Of a stretch of DNA of 64,000 bases, positions 1-8,520 are shown piece after piece. This stretch comes from Devosia ureilytica (GTDB taxonomy: Bacteria > Pseudomonadota > Alphaproteobacteria > Rhizobiales > Devosiaceae): NCBI RefSeq assembly GCF_024273195.1, contig NZ_JAMZCU010000002.1:565640-629639 (forward strand). Direction: 5' to 3'. The position numbers and the translations under genes are program-made. Within the stretch, counting starts at the first letter, position 1. Every line of letters begins with the position of its first letter. The notes under the pieces were generated by a model that had not been told where the DNA came from, ran no database searches, and saw only the letters and a list, made by a program, of their open reading frames with translations.

Positions 1-297
1 TCTTCCACGACCAACGGACTTGCCTACTGCGCATGGCATTGCTGTCTCTGAGGGCGGCGGCCATGGGCTGAGGGGTGAGCCACAGAGTTCCACAGGCAAA
101 ATCTTAAAACCCGCCTTGTCCAAGCGTGCATCAGTGCGCCCGGGAGAGCAAATCTCGGGGCAGTGGAGAGGCGGACATTGAAACAGGGCAAATTGGCGCT
201 GCCGGACCCAATTCGCCAAAAACGCAAGCCAATCGCCCGGTGCCGCAATCGTACCCCGATGCCAACCTGGGTTGAGACGGCCCGCAACGGGCTGCCT
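1..297. other. Left-edge region with no supported gene
   Basis: This stretch lies downstream of the last gene of the minus-strand operon and runs to the window edge. The open frames that cross it have no recognisable domain and no convincing ribosome binding site. No clear terminator hairpin with a T-run was seen. Confidence 0.4.
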
Positions 298-1368
298 TCA
301 GTTCAGGAGGGGCGCCATGAAGCGGTTCTGGCTGATGAGCGCCAGTCCAATCGCCTCATGGCGAGACACGCCACCGGCTTCGATCTTGCCTTGGTCGATG
401 AGGTCGATCATGGCGCAGAGGTGTGCGGCCGAGGTGTAACTGAGGGCCGAAACGGGAAACGGGCTGCGCATCGGCTCGTGGTAGATTTTTCGGACGAATG
501 AACGTTCCGCCGGGACTCCCTGGTGAACGCCGCGCACGCTTATGAAGATAATCACGACATCCTGCACAATATCAGGCACCCCGAAGCGCAGGACGGTACG
601 CATCATGTCACGGCGGCGTTTGAGGCCGAGATCCTCAAACAGGAAGCGTGCCAGGGTAAGGTGGCCAGGATAGCGGATGGTGCGGAAGCTGAGATTGCGC
701 ACCTTCTGTTGGAGGGCAGTACAAAGCCCACCAAGCCCGCCGGCCGTACTGAAAGCTTCATAGGGGCGACCGTTGAGAACAAAGGTCTCATAGTCCTGCA
801 GCGGTGGGGTGGCGACCAGTTCGCCATCGACGATGCCCTGACACATGCCGGTATATTCGGCGATCAGGCCATCTACGTCCCAGGTGAGGCCATAGCCAAA
901 ACCGTTGGAGGGGTGCACCGGCAGGCCACCGACACGCACGACCATGTCGATCGGGCCATCGAGAGCGTCCACCAGTTCGGCGGCCAGGTTGGCGACCAGG
1001 CCTGGCGACAGCCCGCAGCCGGGGAGTACGACCCTGTCGTGGCCCTTTTTTGCGGCGAGCTCGCCGACTGCGAACGTGTCTTCGGCGGCATCAATATAGT
1101 GCACGCCGCACTCGATGGCAGCAGCGGCAATGCCGACGGACAGGCGGGAGGGGGCCGCATTGACGACAAGGTCGAAGCCTGCAAGCGCCCCCACGCAGTC
1201 TCTATGGTTCGAGGCATCCAGGTGACGGGTGCGAAACCCACGCCGCGTCGTCTGGTCCAATGCTTCCTGGGTCGCGTCCGCAACTTCGGCGTCGTGGTCG
1301 CCAAAGCTGGCCAGAAGGCCTGCCACGGCCAGGCCGATACGGCCGCCGCCGATAATCAGGACTTTCAT
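298..1368 (-). CDS. Saccharopine dehydrogenase-family protein, lysine 6-dehydrogenase-like
   Basis: The 356-residue protein starts with a Rossmann nucleotide-binding motif (GGGRIG, residues 7-12). The rest follows the layout of lysine 6-dehydrogenases within the saccharopine dehydrogenase family, including a VRVGGLPVHP segment, a later EAFSTAGG segment and FRTIRYPGH. Lysine 6-dehydrogenase oxidises the epsilon-amino group of L-lysine with NAD to give allysine. It is the last gene of a ten-gene operon and begins 12 bases after the ABC ATPase. With an amino-acid importer, a flavin dehydrogenase and DapA/DapB-like enzymes in the same operon, its substrate is probably a diamino acid or an opine-like secondary amine. 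The family assignment is firm; the substrate is inferred. Confidence 0.8.
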   Translation of the reverse strand: MKVLIIGGGRIGLAVAGLLASFGDHDAEVADATQEALDQTTRRGFRTRHLDASNHRDCVGALAGFDLVVNAAPSRLSVGIAAAAIECGVHYIDAAEDTFAVGELAAKKGHDRVVLPGCGLSPGLVANLAAELVDALDGPIDMVVRVGGLPVHPSNGFGYGLTWDVDGLIAEYTGMCQGIVDGELVATPPLQDYETFVLNGRPYEAFSTAGGLGGLCTALQQKVRNLSFRTIRYPGHLTLARFLFEDLGLKRRRDMMRTVLRFGVPDIVQDVVIIFISVRGVHQGVPAERSFVRKIYHEPMRSPFPVSALSYTSAAHLCAMIDLIDQGKIEAGGVSRHEAIGLALISQNRFMAPLLN

Positions 1369-1380
1369 TGCACGCTCCGA

Positions 1381-2181
1381 CTACGCATTGAAGCGACTCA
1401 GGAATGACTTGAGCCTTTCGCTTGCCGGGTTGCGGATGACGCTGTCTGCGGTTCCCAGTTCCGCAATCTGGCCGCCATCGATGAAGGCCACGCGGTCGGC
1501 GACATCGGCAGCAAAAGACATTTCATGTGTGACGATGGCCATGGTCATGCCATCGTTCGCGAGCAACCGGATCACCTGCAGTACCTCGCCCACGAGTTCG
1601 GGATCGAGTGCGCTGGTAACCTCGTCGAGCAGCAACACGTCGGGCCGCATGGCCAGTGCTCTGGCAATGGCGACACGCTGCTTCTGGCCGCCGGAAAGGT
1701 GGTTGGGATAGGCATCGCGCTTGTCCAGCAGGCCGACCTTGCCGAGCAGTTCCATGGCCCGCTCCTCGACCGCTTCACGTGGCTCCTTGAGCACCGCCAC
1801 CGGGCCTTCGCAGATGTTCTGCAGCACGGTCTTGTGGGGAAACAGGTTGAAGTGCTGGAACACCATGCCGACATGGCGCCGCAACTCGCCGCAGCCGATA
1901 TTGCCGCCGCGTGACTTGAAGCGGTTCTCGACGCGGCGCCCCTCATAAGCGATTTCGCCTGCGGTCGGGATTTCGAGCAAATTTAGGCAGCGGATCAGGG
2001 TGGACTTGCCCGAGCCGGACGGGCCGATGATGGCCAGGACTTCACCGCGATGCAGATCGAGGTCCACGCCCTTGATTACGCGCAGTTTGTTGTAGCTCTT
2101 TTCGAGACCCCTGACGGTGAGTATGGGCCCGGCGGCGGTTGGGTGCATGGTCGCTTTCCCTGGATTTGCGAGCGCGTCCAT
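1381..2181 (-). CDS. Polar amino-acid ABC transporter ATP-binding protein
   Basis: This 266-residue ATPase belongs to the GlnQ/HisP group. It has Walker A GPSGSGKST near residues 53-61, a Q-loop in VFQHFNLFPH, the signature LSGGQKQR, and Walker B LLLDEVTSALD followed by the switch histidine in THEM. It would energise the permease encoded directly upstream; the two genes overlap by one base (TGATG), so they are translationally coupled. The first 20 or so residues are an extension without family similarity, so a start at residue 12 is also possible. The operon context implies uptake of the compound degraded by the neighbouring enzymes. Confidence 0.9.
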   Translation of the reverse strand: MDALANPGKATMHPTAAGPILTVRGLEKSYNKLRVIKGVDLDLHRGEVLAIIGPSGSGKSTLIRCLNLLEIPTAGEIAYEGRRVENRFKSRGGNIGCGELRRHVGMVFQHFNLFPHKTVLQNICEGPVAVLKEPREAVEERAMELLGKVGLLDKRDAYPNHLSGGQKQRVAIARALAMRPDVLLLDEVTSALDPELVGEVLQVIRLLANDGMTMAIVTHEMSFAADVADRVAFIDGGQIAELGTADSVIRNPASERLKSFLSRFNA

Positions 2182-2846
2182 CAGTCACTCACCCGCATGC
2201 GATGTTCGACATAGTCGGCGGCCTGGGTCATGGGGAACAGCACCACGAAATAGAGGAGGGCGACGACGGAGAAGGCCTCGAGCGGACGATAGGTCTGCCC
2301 GTTGACGACGGCGGCCATGTAGGCCAGCTCGCCCACCGAGATGACCGAAATCAGGGAGGTGTTCTTGAACTGGATCACCGACTGATTGATGAAAGACGGC
2401 AGCACCCGCTTGAAAGCTTGTGGAATGATGATGCGCCACATGACCTGGCGGTCGGACATTGCGATGGCCTTGGCAGCCTCGGTCTGCCCCTTCTCGATCG
2501 ACAGGATGCCGCCCCGGAATATCTCGGAATAAAAGGACCCGGCATACAGCGACAGGGTCAACATGGCAGCGACATAGTTTTCTATGGTGACGCCGATAAG
2601 CAGCGGCAGGGCGTAGTAGAACCACATGAGCTGCACCAGCAGTGGCGTACACCGAAACACTTCCTGGTAGGCACGCGCCAGACCATTGATCACCCGAAAC
2701 GGTGACAGTCGGCCAAAGCAGATGACGAGCCCGATCACCACACCGATGAGGATGGAGCCGAGGGTGTAGGCAAAGGTCAGCCAGAGCCCCCAGGCGAACA
2801 GGTCCCAATATTGCAGGACAGTACTGAAATCCCACTTGTACGGCAT
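2181..2846 (-). CDS. Polar amino-acid ABC transporter permease
   Basis: This is a His/Glu/Gln-type inner-membrane permease of about 221 residues with several hydrophobic segments. The EAA loop is visible in the stretch around TEAAKAIAMSDRQ, where the coupling helix touches the ATPase. The start at 2846 is chosen because AGAGGAT lies six bases upstream; an in-frame ATG 18 bases earlier has no comparable site. Only one permease gene is present, so the membrane unit is probably a homodimer. The gene sits between the binding-protein gene and the ATPase gene of the same operon. Confidence 0.9.
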   Translation of the reverse strand: MPYKWDFSTVLQYWDLFAWGLWLTFAYTLGSILIGVVIGLVICFGRLSPFRVINGLARAYQEVFRCTPLLVQLMWFYYALPLLIGVTIENYVAAMLTLSLYAGSFYSEIFRGGILSIEKGQTEAAKAIAMSDRQVMWRIIIPQAFKRVLPSFINQSVIQFKNTSLISVISVGELAYMAAVVNGQTYRPLEAFSVVALLYFVVLFPMTQAADYVEHRMRVSD

Positions 2847-2868
2847 GGCATATCCTCTGAACAAATTG

Positions 2869-2891
2869 GCCGGGGCGGGTGCCGCCCCGGC
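2869..2891 (-). other. Stem-loop between binding-protein and permease genes
   Basis: A perfect 10-bp GC stem (arms GCCGGGGCGG and its complement) with a 3-base loop follows the stop of the binding-protein gene. It has no T-run, so it looks less like a terminator than like an mRNA-stabilising hairpin that raises binding-protein expression over the permease. Confidence 0.6.
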
Positions 2892-2900
2892 AGGGGCGAA

Positions 2901-3734
2901 CTAGCCGCCGAGGTCGAAATTGTCGGGCAGGTCGTCGAGCGTGATCTCGAACGGCGCCAGGCCGTTGACGATCCAGGTCTGGTTGTTGCCGACGCGGCGG
3001 TTGTAGTCCGCCCAGGCCGAAATGAAGGACTTGAACTGTTCGTCGGCATTGTAGTTGATGCCGATGACCGAGGGTGAGGACAGGACCGGCTCGGGCACAT
3101 AGACCTGGCCCAGGGCCGCGTTACGCTTGACCATCACCAGCGAGTTCAGGACCGTGTTGACGATGGCATCGGCCTTGCCGCTGGCCACAGCCAGGATCGC
3201 CTCGTCACGCGTCTTGAAACGCAACACATTGGCCTTGGGCAGGTATTGCTGGGTGATCAGGTCCTGGGACGATCCCAGATCCACCGCGACGGTAATGGCC
3301 GGGTCGTTGAGCGACGCCCAGGTCGCCGAAGCGAGTTCGGGCTTGGGCGAGACGATGACGAAGCTGTTGTAATAGGTCGGAGCGGAAAACGAAATCGCCA
3401 GGGCCCGGGTCGGAAGTGCCGTCAGGGCGAGGGCGATATCGGCCTTGCCCGATTGCACGTCGAGGATGGAATTGGCCCAGGTGCTCTCGACCACTTCGAG
3501 TTCCACGCCCAGCGTGGCCGCGATATCGCCGGCCATATCGATGACGAAGCCGCGCCATTCCCCGGTGCGCGGGTCCTTGTTGAAATAGGGATCCTCGTTG
3601 AGGATGGCTGGAACGCGCAGGACCCCTCGCTCCTTGATCTGATCGATCGTGCTTTGCTGCGCCACGGCTGGGGCGGCCGCCATGCCCATCGCCACGCACG
3701 CTGCGGCGAGTATTGTAGTCAGTACTCTCATCAT
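2901..3734 (-). CDS. Amino-acid ABC transporter substrate-binding protein (family 3)
   Basis: The 277-residue protein starts with a Sec signal peptide (MMRVLTTILAAACVAMGMAA, then APAVAQQ) and continues as a periplasmic family-3 solute-binding protein. RGVLRVPAILNEDPY opens the first lobe. The start at 3734 follows AGAGGGAGA; ATG at 3731 is equally usable. It would deliver an amino acid or opine to the permease and ATPase encoded next. The ligand cannot be read from the sequence. About 140 bases without a gene separate it from the dapA-like gene upstream, which leaves room for an internal promoter. Confidence 0.9.
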   Translation of the reverse strand: MMRVLTTILAAACVAMGMAAAPAVAQQSTIDQIKERGVLRVPAILNEDPYFNKDPRTGEWRGFVIDMAGDIAATLGVELEVVESTWANSILDVQSGKADIALALTALPTRALAISFSAPTYYNSFVIVSPKPELASATWASLNDPAITVAVDLGSSQDLITQQYLPKANVLRFKTRDEAILAVASGKADAIVNTVLNSLVMVKRNAALGQVYVPEPVLSSPSVIGINYNADEQFKSFISAWADYNRRVGNNQTWIVNGLAPFEITLDDLPDNFDLGG

Positions 3735-3878
3735 GGTCTCCCTCTGAAAACTGAACGTCGTTGGCTGGGAACGGTCATGCCTGACCAACCTTCCGGCATT
3801 CAGAGTGCAGGTGCGCCCGGGTCGCATCAATGCAAACGGACAGGCCGCACTTGTAGCATTTCTTGGAAGAGTCGGTGG

Positions 3879-4778
3879 TCATTGCATGGCTCCGGCGAAC
3901 TGCTTCAGCGCTGCTGCGAGCGTCTGGCGGCTTGCCTCGGTCAGCGGCGCCAGGGGGGCGCGAACCGTGCCCGCCATTTGCTGGCGCAGCGCCAGCGCCT
4001 CTTTGACCGGCACCGGATTGCCCTCGATGAAAAGTGCCTTGGCAAGCGCGAAGACATGATCGTGGATGGCGAGCGCGGCAGTGGTGTCGCCGCGATGCCA
4101 GGCCGCCACCAGGGCGACCATCGCTTCGGGCGCATAATTGGAAACAACGCTTGTGACCCCAAGCGCTCCTACCGAAAGGAAGGGCAGGGTCAGGGCGTCA
4201 TCGCCCGAATGGATGATGAAATCGGGACCGCAGGCGGCACGCAGGTCGCTGACGCGCTCGGTACGACCCCCAGCCTCCTTGATGCCAATAATGTTTTGGT
4301 GTCGTCGGGCCAGTGCGCGCGCCGTTTCAGGCGCGATCTCGACACCGCAGCGGGCGGGCACGGAGTAGAGCATGATCGGTAGCGCTGTGGCCTCCGCTAC
4401 CGCATCGAAATGGCGCTCAAGTCCGGCCTGGCTGGGCCGGTTGTAATAGGGGGTGACCACCAGGCAGCCGTCGGCCCCTGCGTCTTGGCAGGCTTGCGCG
4501 GCCTCCACGGCCTGCGCGGTATTGTTGGAGCCGGCGCCCGCCAGCACGAAAGCGCGACCCTTCGCCAACCGAACGGTTCGCGCCACAAGTGCCGTCGCTT
4601 CATCTCGCGACAGCGTGGCGGCCTCGCCGGTGGTCCCGACCGGCACAAGTCCTTTGACCCCAGCGGCGATCTGCAGCTCCACAAGTCGGTCAAAGGCCGC
4701 GTAGTCGATCCCATTGTCGTCAAATGGGGTCACCAGGGCGGTGAAGACGCCGGCAAACGCCTGGCTCAGTTCGGTCAT
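3879..4778 (-). CDS. 4-hydroxy-tetrahydrodipicolinate synthase-like (DapA family)
   Basis: The 299-residue protein belongs to the DapA class I aldolase family. Unlike many catabolic relatives it keeps the full dihydrodipicolinate-synthase residue set: the Thr pair in GTTGE (Thr49/50), YYN (Tyr112), Tyr138 in LYSVPARCG, Arg143 that would hold the carboxylate of aspartate semialdehyde, and Schiff-base Lys167 in IGIKEAGG. DHDPS joins pyruvate and aspartate semialdehyde in lysine and DAP synthesis. The location inside a catabolic operon next to a dapB-like gene and an ALDH gene is unusual and may mean it runs as an aldol cleavage. A related deaminase, as in hydroxyproline breakdown, is the main alternative. 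Confidence 0.82.
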   Translation of the reverse strand: MTELSQAFAGVFTALVTPFDDNGIDYAAFDRLVELQIAAGVKGLVPVGTTGEAATLSRDEATALVARTVRLAKGRAFVLAGAGSNNTAQAVEAAQACQDAGADGCLVVTPYYNRPSQAGLERHFDAVAEATALPIMLYSVPARCGVEIAPETARALARRHQNIIGIKEAGGRTERVSDLRAACGPDFIIHSGDDALTLPFLSVGALGVTSVVSNYAPEAMVALVAAWHRGDTTAALAIHDHVFALAKALFIEGNPVPVKEALALRQQMAGTVRAPLAPLTEASRQTLAAALKQFAGAMQ

Positions 4779-4802
4779 TTTTGCGGCCTTTGTCTTGAAA
4801 GA

Positions 4803-5537
4803 TCAGAAGTTGAAGGCATCGTGACGCCCGACATCGACACCCGATGCCACCAGCTTTGCGGCTGCTGCCAGGGCGCCCCGGGCGTAGGACGAGATGGTTT
4901 GCACCGTGAAGGTGAAGCGCGTGTCGGAGTCCGTCAGATCAAAGCGCACGTCGTTGATGCCGACCGTGTCGCCAAGCCGGCGAACGACGATCTCCGGTTC
5001 GAGGGCGATTGCCCCCCCGGCAGCTTTTTGCGCGTCGCGCACCGTGGCAGCCAATAGCAGCGACGTGCCTGAAGGTGCCCGCTTCTTGCGGCGATGATAA
5101 ACTTCCTCGATCACGACCCGTGCGCCGGGGTGAGCGCGGGCGAACTGACTGACTGCCTGACCGAAGGCCGTGAAACCCAGGGCGAAATTGGCGCCTGTCA
5201 GGATCGGCCGGTGGCGTGCAGCGCGGTCGATCTCGACGAGCTCTGCTGCTGAAAATCCTGTTGTGCCGATGATCGTCGGGACGCGGCGCACGCCAATGAT
5301 GCGTTGCAGGGCAATGCTGGCCGCCGGAGACGAGAAATCGATGATGGCGTCGCAATGGGCATTGATGGAGGGTTCGGCCGGCCGGTATTCGATGATCGTA
5401 TTGCCGACCTGTCGGCCTATCCAGGCCGAGCCTGGGGACACGTGGGCGGCAGCCAGTTCAAGGCCGGGGTCGGTGATAATGGCGTCGATAAGTCGGGTGC
5501 CAACTCGACCGGCGGCCCCATAGACAGCGATGCGCAT
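4803..5537 (-). CDS. Dihydrodipicolinate reductase-like protein (DapB family)
   Basis: The 244-residue protein has the DapB layout: a nucleotide-binding GAAGRVG loop at residues 7-13, GTTGF at 91-95, and the catalytic loop ending in KRAPSGTSL. In E. coli DapB this loop contains two adjacent histidines; by my manual alignment the first (the catalytic His159 position) is Tyr147 here, while His148 and Lys151 are kept. That change suggests an altered reaction or direction. The usual enzyme reduces hydroxytetrahydrodipicolinate with NAD(P)H. It lies 24 bases from the dapA-like gene in the same operon. 2,4-diaminopentanoate dehydrogenase-like function is another option. Confidence 0.78.
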   Translation of the reverse strand: MRIAVYGAAGRVGTRLIDAIITDPGLELAAAHVSPGSAWIGRQVGNTIIEYRPAEPSINAHCDAIIDFSSPAASIALQRIIGVRRVPTIIGTTGFSAAELVEIDRAARHRPILTGANFALGFTAFGQAVSQFARAHPGARVVIEEVYHRRKKRAPSGTSLLLAATVRDAQKAAGGAIALEPEIVVRRLGDTVGINDVRFDLTDSDTRFTFTVQTISSYARGALAAAAKLVASGVDVGRHDAFNF

Positions 5538-5546
5538 GTGGACCTC

Positions 5547-6953
5547 CTAGTCGATGACGACTTTGGTTTCGCTCATTTCCCGCAGCGCGATGCGCACGCC
5601 TTCACGCCCGAGACCACTGCCCTTGATCCCGCCGAAGGGGACGTGCTCCGCCCGGAAGTCGGGGCCTTCATTGATCATCACGCCGCCCACATGCAGGTCG
5701 CGAGCAAAGCGCTTGAGCACGGCGTGATCATTGCTGAAGACGCCCGCCTGCAGGCCGTGCTCGCCAGCGTTGACTTCGGCAATGGCAGTTTCGGCATCGT
5801 CGAACCGGCGCACGGAAATCACCGGACCAAAGGTCTCCCTGGCAAAGAGTTCGCAATCGGGTGACACGTCGGCCAACACGGTCGGTGCCACCATCGTGCC
5901 ATTGCCCGGGCCGCCGAGCAGCAGGCGCGCGCCCTGATCCAGGGCGGCGCTGATGCGTGCGCCAACCTGTTCGGCGGCCAAGGCATCGATTACCGGGCCC
6001 ATCTGCGTCGCAGGGTCGAGCGGGTCGCCATGGCGCACTGCCTTGGCGGCCTCGACAACAGCCTCCAGCATCCACTCGTGAATATCGGCATGAAGATAGA
6101 GCTTCTTGATGGCAGCACAGCTTTGTCCGGCAATCTCGTATCGCTGGGCGATGACGGTGCGCGTTGCCGCCTCGATGTCGGCGTCGGGCATGACGAAGAG
6201 CGGATCGTTGCCGCCCAGTTCCATCAGGCAACGGATGAGCCCTGCCGCATTCTTCAGAGCCAGTCCTGCTGCCGGCCCTCCGGTAAAGCTGAGAAGGTCG
6301 ATTGGCGCGCGCGCCAGCGCAATTGCTTGGCTGGCACCACCATGCACCACCTGGAACAGATCGGCCGGAAAACCGGTCTCAATGGCGAGCTCGGCAAGGC
6401 GCTGGGCTGCGAGTGGCGCCTTGGGCGATGGTTTGGCCACCACCGCATTGCCCGCCGCAATGGCAGGCCCGAGCTTGTGGCAGAGCAGGTTCAGCGGGTA
6501 GTTGAAGGGCGTGATGGCACCCACGACGCCGACCGGCTCATAGGTGATGACGGCTTGCCGATTGGCGCCTCCTGCCACAATGCCGCAATGCAGCACTTCC
6601 CCATCAAGAAAAGTGGCCGCGTCCCCCGACAGGCGCAGCGTGTTCTGTGCGCGTCGAACCTCGTTGCGGGCCTCGGCAATGGTCTTGCCGACTTCCGCGC
6701 AGATGAGCTGGGCCAAAGGCTCCGCCTCTTGGGCAATCGCGGAGGCAAGGGCATCGAGCAGCCTGCGCCGTTCTGCCGGAGTGGAGAAGGCAAATTCGGC
6801 CTGGGCGCGCTGGGCCCTGGTCACGGCCTCGACAATGGCCCTGGTGCTGGTCGGCGAAACCTGTCCGACAAGGCGCCCATCATAGGGGGACAAAATGTCG
6901 ATGTATTCGAGGTCTGATCGGACGAGTTGGGACAATGGTGACACGGCACTCAC
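5547..6953 (-). CDS. NAD(P)-dependent aldehyde dehydrogenase
   Basis: This is a 468-residue aldehyde dehydrogenase. PFNYP carries Asn151, VAKPSPKAP carries Lys174, MELGGNDP carries the general-base Glu245, and GQSCAA carries the nucleophile Cys279. The family oxidises aldehydes to acids in the cytoplasm. Its start codon overlaps the stop of the upstream flavoprotein by four bases (ATGA), so the two are co-translated. Within the operon it most likely oxidises a semialdehyde released by the flavin dehydrogenase or the DapA-like enzyme, such as aspartate, glutarate or 2-oxoglutarate semialdehyde. The sequence resembles the lactaldehyde/phosphonoacetaldehyde branch but does not settle the substrate. 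Confidence 0.88.
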   Translation of the reverse strand: MSAVSPLSQLVRSDLEYIDILSPYDGRLVGQVSPTSTRAIVEAVTRAQRAQAEFAFSTPAERRRLLDALASAIAQEAEPLAQLICAEVGKTIAEARNEVRRAQNTLRLSGDAATFLDGEVLHCGIVAGGANRQAVITYEPVGVVGAITPFNYPLNLLCHKLGPAIAAGNAVVAKPSPKAPLAAQRLAELAIETGFPADLFQVVHGGASQAIALARAPIDLLSFTGGPAAGLALKNAAGLIRCLMELGGNDPLFVMPDADIEAATRTVIAQRYEIAGQSCAAIKKLYLHADIHEWMLEAVVEAAKAVRHGDPLDPATQMGPVIDALAAEQVGARISAALDQGARLLLGGPGNGTMVAPTVLADVSPDCELFARETFGPVISVRRFDDAETAIAEVNAGEHGLQAGVFSNDHAVLKRFARDLHVGGVMINEGPDFRAEHVPFGGIKGSGLGREGVRIALREMSETKVVID

Positions 6954-8263
6954 TCTGACGGACGGGAAGGGGGAAGTGTGACGAATGCGGAGATGGGCAC
7001 GGGTTTGACCGGCCAGCGGCTACCGATGATCTCGGACACCGCTGGAGGCTCGCCATCGCGTTGAGCCGCGATGAAGGCGGCCACCCATTCGGCACAGAAG
7101 CGGCCCTGGCAGGCGCCCATGCCGAAGCGGCCATTGAGCTTGATTTCGCGCGCCGAGACCGGGTCGCTCGATGCCAACAGGTCGCGAAGCTGGCCCAGTG
7201 TCCGGCCCTCGCAGCGGCAAATGACGGTTTCGTCCGGCAGCCAAGCGGGGTCGGCGCCGCTATAATCATATAGGGCGTTGATGGCCGCCTGCGCTCGGCG
7301 CTCGCGTGACAGTACGCGCGTGGCACTGGGTTCCGCCTCGGTTGACCGTCCCAGATGCGCCAGCACGGCCTTAGCAGCGTGCCGTCCATCAGCCATGGCG
7401 GCCACGCCCCCCAGCACTTCCCGGCAATCGCCCGCGCGCACCACGAACGGGCCATTTGACGGGGCGGCGGTGCCGTTTTGATTGGGCAGCAAGCCGTCAT
7501 GCAGAGCCACGCGGTCCACGACAAGCTCTCGATCTCGCCCGTGACGATCCACAATGGTGACGGCCAGTCGACCATCTCGCGGGCTAATTGCACGAACCCA
7601 GGTACCGTGTTGGGGCAGCGCCCCGGCGCGCGCCAGGGCGAGCAGATAGTGGCTCGCTTCGCGCAGATAGGCCGGCGCCGTGATCAGGCTTGCGATAACG
7701 GAGGGTGATACCAGTTTCGGGCTGCGCTCCAGCACCGCCACCGGCGCCTTGCCGAGCGCAGCCATCTGCGCGGCGAGGGCGAGGAGGAGCGGTCCCGAGC
7801 CGGCCACGAGAACGTCGCCGTCCGGCGCTTGACCCGTGGATTTCATCATGACCTGGAGGCCGCCAACTGTCGTCACCCCGGGCAATTGCCAGCCAGGCAA
7901 CGGCGTTACACGTTCCACAGCGCCCAGCGCCAGCACCAGCGCTGCCGGCCGGCGAGTCACCAGGCGGCCGCTGGCGCGATCCTCGAGCAACACCGTGCCC
8001 CCGCCCTCGATGCCGGCAAACATATGCCGGCAAAGAATTTGGACGGAACTGGCTTCGAGTGCTGTCGACAGCGCGCGCCAGCGCTGACTTTGCGCCCGGG
8101 GCACGCGAATGCGCTGCGCCGGATCGTCAGGTTGGCGGTGAAGGGCGCCGCCGAGCCTGGGGCCCTGCTCGCAGAGCGTGACGTGGAGGCCGGCGCGTGC
8201 CAGGTGCAGCGCCGCAGACGCGCCAGCCGGGCCACCGCCGATCACGAGGACTTCGGCGCTCAT
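6950..8263 (-). CDS. FAD/NAD(P)-binding subunit of amino-acid/opine dehydrogenase (HcnB/OoxA-like)
   Basis: The protein has 437 residues from the start at 8263. A dinucleotide-binding GGGPAG (residues 9-14) opens a pyridine-nucleotide-disulfide-oxidoreductase-type fold. The C-terminal part carries a BFD-like [2Fe-2S] domain with Cys349, Cys351, Cys385 and Cys390. This matches the middle subunit of HcnABC-type, octopine/nopaline oxidase and D-hydroxyproline dehydrogenase complexes. Its start overlaps the stop of the small ferredoxin-like gene (ATGA), and its stop overlaps the ALDH start. It would pass electrons between the substrate-oxidising flavoprotein and the iron-sulfur subunit. Confidence 0.88.
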   Translation of the reverse strand: MSAEVLVIGGGPAGASAALHLARAGLHVTLCEQGPRLGGALHRQPDDPAQRIRVPRAQSQRWRALSTALEASSVQILCRHMFAGIEGGGTVLLEDRASGRLVTRRPAALVLALGAVERVTPLPGWQLPGVTTVGGLQVMMKSTGQAPDGDVLVAGSGPLLLALAAQMAALGKAPVAVLERSPKLVSPSVIASLITAPAYLREASHYLLALARAGALPQHGTWVRAISPRDGRLAVTIVDRHGRDRELVVDRVALHDGLLPNQNGTAAPSNGPFVVRAGDCREVLGGVAAMADGRHAAKAVLAHLGRSTEAEPSATRVLSRERRAQAAINALYDYSGADPAWLPDETVICRCEGRTLGQLRDLLASSDPVSAREIKLNGRFGMGACQGRFCAEWVAAFIAAQRDGEPPAVSEIIGSRWPVKPVPISAFVTLPPSRPSE

Positions 8264-8520
8264 GATGCCCCCGATCCGATGCGCTGCACAAACAGGCCCG
8301 CGCGGGCCGGGGTAAGACATGCTTCCATGCGGGTGCCGTCCACCGACACGACGCAAGCCTGGCAGGCGCCGATGCCGCAGAAATAGCGTCCGGCGCAATC
8401 GTTCTGGCCGGGGCCAAGGACGCGAATGCCGGCGCGGTCAAGCGCTGAGGCAATGGTTTCATTGTCGGTACAGGCAACAGGCGTGCCGTCGAACGAGAAA
8501 GTCTGGTGAAAACGGGTCAT
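8260..8520 (-). CDS. Small [2Fe-2S] subunit (HcnA/OoxC-like)
   Basis: This 86-residue ferredoxin-like protein has cysteines at 48, 53, 56 and 68 in the spacing expected for a plant-type [2Fe-2S] cluster (CGIGACQAC, then EACLTP). An extra Cys42 precedes them. Such small subunits belong to three-part flavin dehydrogenases for glycine (cyanide synthesis), opines and D-hydroxyproline. Four-base overlaps with both neighbours show tight co-expression. Length is normal for the family. Confidence 0.88.
   Translation of the reverse strand: MTRFHQTFSFDGTPVACTDNETIASALDRAGIRVLGPGQNDCAGRYFCGIGACQACVVSVDGTRMEACLTPARAGLFVQRIGSGAS

Noticed and set aside
523..1407. Long open frame (294 codons) opposite the saccharopine dehydrogenase-like gene
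   Set aside because: It is fully antisense to a well-supported gene, has no recognisable domain, and such frames are common in high-GC coding DNA.
3246..4382. Long plus-strand open frame across the binding-protein and DapA-like genes
   Set aside because: It is antisense to two genes with clear motifs and has no family similarity.
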